NCBI GenBank assembly: GCA_021794775.1
Contig: JAJYQG010000159.1
Coordinates: 1-9,107, forward strand
Direction of reading: 5' to 3'
From: Pseudomonadota bacterium
GTDB lineage: Bacteria > Pseudomonadota > Gammaproteobacteria > Burkholderiales > Ferrovaceae
Length of the DNA stretch: 9,107 bases
The notes below the pieces were generated by a model. That model was not told the DNA's origin, did not search any database, and saw nothing but the letters and a program-made list of their open reading frames with translations. Both the position numbers and the translations under genes were made by a program. Positions 7,149 through 9,107 of this stretch are shown here, piece by piece (positions within the stretch are counted from its first letter, which is position 1; every line of letters begins with the position of its first letter).

Positions 7149-9107
7149 TTAGGCGGCCAGATAGGGTTGCCGTGGGCCAAGCCAAAGGCTGACGAACAGC
7201 TTGGCTTGTTCCGGTTCGTGGGCCAGCCAGTGACGGCTTCCATGCTGTGCTTCTGCAAGCCAACGTTCATCCTTCAGAGGGTCGGCAAAACGCAGCAAGG
7301 GAACGCCGCTTTGCCGGGCGCCCAGGTAGTCTCCCGGACCACGCAGCTGCAGGTCCTGATGGGCAATATTGAAACCATCGTTGCTTTCATAAATCACCTT
7401 GAGACGTTGCCGGGCCAAATCGGACAACGGCGTGTCGTACAGTAGAAAACAGAAGCCGGCATGGAGCCCCCGTCCTACCCGACCGCGCATCTGATGCAGC
7501 TGGGCCAGGCCCATGCGCTCGGCATGTTCGATGACCATCAGCGTGGCTTGGGGCACATCAACCCCGACCTCGATGACGCTGGTGGCTACCAGAATCTGGA
7601 TTTCACCCTTGAAGAATGCTTCCATGATGCGCGCTTTTTCTGCTCCGGCAAGTTTGCCATGCAGGAGACCACAACGCAAATCCGGCGCACTCCGACACCA
7701 GGTTTCGTAGGCTTCGACGGCGTTTTGTAGATCCAGTTGCTCCGATTCTTCGATCAAGGGACAGACCCAGTAGGCCTGTTGGCCTTGGCGGCAGGCCTGA
7801 AGCACATGGGTCATCAAATCCTGGCGCCGTGCAAGAGACACCAGTTTGGTGGTGATGCCTTGTCGTCCGGGAGGGAGTTCGTCGATGGTGGAAATGTCCA
7901 GATCAGCGTAATAACTCATGCTCAGACTGCGAGGGATCGGCGTGGCGCTCATCATCAGCAAATGAGGTAAGGCGCAGGATGATCCTTTGCGGACCAGGTC
8001 GAGTCGTTGGTCTACGCCAAACCGGTGCTGTTCGTCGATGATGACGAGCCCCAGGGCGGCAAAGTTAAGATTTTTCTGGATCAGTGCATGGGTTCCGACC
8101 ACGAGCACCGTATCTCCGGATTCGGCTCGCTGTTTCACGGCAAGTCGCTCCCTTGCGCCAAGGCGACTGGTCAGCAGCAAACAGGCCAGGCCAAGGGGAG
8201 CAAGCCATGGTGTCAGCCGTTCATGGTGTTGTTGTGCCAACAGTTCTGTAGGGGCCATGAGTGCAGCCTGGTAGCCGCTTTCGAGGCATAAAATGGCAGC
8301 CAGAGTGGCCACGATGGTCTTGCCACAGCCCACGTCTCCCTGCAGGAGGCGGTGCATCGGGTAGGGGCGGGACAGGTCGTGACGGACGTCATCCAGTGCT
8401 TGGTGCTGGGCCCGGGTCAGAGAAAAGGGGAGTCTGGTCAGCAGCTGTTTCAGCAGGATTCCAGGTGCCAGCAAGGGGGCGGCGAGTTGGTTTTCACGCT
8501 CGCGCCGAAAGGCCTGGAATGATATTTGCTGCGCCAGCAGTTCGTCGAATTTGAGCCGCTCGGAGAGCGCAGGGGTCAGGTCACTCAGGGAAGGCGGGTT
8601 ATGGCAGGTTTCCAGGACATACGCAAGGTCGGGCAGACCAAGGCGTTGGCGCCATGTTTCCGGCAGAGGGTCGGTCAAGTCGAGGGTGTCAAGTGCTTTG
8701 CGGATCAGGCGTCGCAATGTGGCCTGGGGAAGCCCGGCGCAGGTCCGATACACCGGGGTCAAATGATGGATGGGGGCGGCATCGGGGTCAAAAACCCGGC
8801 AGCGGGGATGGATCATTTCGGGACCGTGGTAACCCGGACGAATTTCACCAAACACGCGCAGAACACGACCGTGTTGGAACAGCTTGAGCTGGTTTGGGTA
8901 GAAATGAAGGAAGCGCAGGGTGATGCGTCCACTGGCGTCCGCGACTTGAACCACCAGTTGGCGATGGGAGCCAGATCGAATTTCGTGTGACAGCACGGTG
9001 ACGATGGTGCAGGCTTCTTCGCCGAGCGGCATGTCCACCAAGCGGTATAGGCGACGTTCATCTTCGTAGCGCAGGGGTAAGTGCAGTACCAGGTCGAAGG
9101 CGCGCTG
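7149..9107 (-). CDS. recG: ATP-dependent DNA helicase RecG (N-terminus beyond right edge)
   Basis: 652 codons of RecG, the superfamily 2 translocase that reverses stalled replication forks and unwinds Holliday junctions and R-loops. The frame is open to the edge and begins within the wedge-domain lead, reading FDLVLHLPLRYEDERRL. By comparison with E. coli RecG about 30 residues are missing, so the ATG at 9041 is internal. Next comes the OB-fold wedge (RITLRFLHFYPNQ, PEMIHPRCRVF). Helicase motifs follow in order: GDVGCGKT (Walker A, 8316-8339; Cys where E. coli has Ser, the core Gly-Lys-Thr intact), APTELLAQQH, IIDEQHRFGVDQRL (DEQH box), MSATPIPRSL, ATSVIEVGVDVPQATLMVIE and QLHQMRGRVGRG. The RecG-specific C-terminal region (GPGDYLGARQSG) is complete. 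It is the upstream partner of ubiA in what looks like one transcript. Confidence 0.98.
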   Translation of the reverse strand, partial: QRAFDLVLHLPLRYEDERRLYRLVDMPLGEEACTIVTVLSHEIRSGSHRQLVVQVADASGRITLRFLHFYPNQLKLFQHGRVLRVFGEIRPGYHGPEMIHPRCRVFDPDAAPIHHLTPVYRTCAGLPQATLRRLIRKALDTLDLTDPLPETWRQRLGLPDLAYVLETCHNPPSLSDLTPALSERLKFDELLAQQISFQAFRRERENQLAAPLLAPGILLKQLLTRLPFSLTRAQHQALDDVRHDLSRPYPMHRLLQGDVGCGKTIVATLAAILCLESGYQAALMAPTELLAQQHHERLTPWLAPLGLACLLLTSRLGARERLAVKQRAESGDTVLVVGTHALIQKNLNFAALGLVIIDEQHRFGVDQRLDLVRKGSSCALPHLLMMSATPIPRSLSMSYYADLDISTIDELPPGRQGITTKLVSLARRQDLMTHVLQACRQGQQAYWVCPLIEESEQLDLQNAVEAYETWCRSAPDLRCGLLHGKLAGAEKARIMEAFFKGEIQILVATSVIEVGVDVPQATLMVIEHAERMGLAQLHQMRGRVGRGLHAGFCFLLYDTPLSDLARQRLKVIYESNDGFNIAHQDLQLRGPGDYLGARQSGVPLLRFADPLKDERWLAEAQHGSRHWLAHEPEQAKLFVSLWLGPRQPYLAA

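Noticed and set aside
8316..8339. Cys in the RecG Walker A motif as a possible loss of function.
   Set aside because: The essential Gly-Lys-Thr and all other helicase motifs are intact, and the changed position tolerates small residues in P-loops.

Overview
This 9.1-kb window looks like ordinary chromosomal sequence from a Gram-negative proteobacterium, most likely a betaproteobacterium. The evidence is a set of housekeeping genes whose products closely resemble proteobacterial families: argininosuccinate lyase, GroEL/GroES, PBP4, UbiA and RecG. There is also an LptM-type lipoprotein and a small outer-membrane barrel, which imply an LPS-bearing outer membrane. The lptM-lysA adjacency is, from general knowledge, common in Betaproteobacteria; placement below class level is not possible from this window. 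I see no mobile element, CRISPR array, tRNA or rRNA gene, and no sign of recent transfer.

Left part, minus strand (1-1904): argH, lptM and lysA form a tightly packed cluster read right to left. lptM starts at a GTG inside the end of argH (11-base overlap), and its stop overlaps the lysA start as ATGA. lysA runs off the left edge. A perfect TATAAT lies just upstream of argH, and a strong hairpin terminator (1938-1968) insulates the cluster from groEL.

Middle, minus strand (2011-4099): groES-groEL, with an intercistronic stem-loop. The control region carries a perfect CIRCE operator (HrcA site) overlapping the predicted start point. The promoter reads as a good sigma-70 promoter and also has a heat-shock sigma-32-like -35 box. 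Divergently on the plus strand lies dacB (PBP4, a periplasmic D,D-carboxypeptidase/endopeptidase). Its first codons contain the groE -35 box, so the two control regions interlock.

Plus strand 5748-6245 encodes a small secreted protein of about 165 residues ending in Tyr-Gly-Phe. It looks like a small outer-membrane beta-barrel of no family I recognise, and it is the least explained gene here.

Right part, minus strand (6282-9107): recG (missing about 30 N-terminal residues beyond the window edge) is followed three bases later by ubiA, converging on the barrel gene. The gene pairs serve unrelated processes: arginine and lysine biosynthesis with LPS-transport assembly, protein folding, cell-wall remodelling, ubiquinone synthesis and fork repair. 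No novel multi-gene system is evident.
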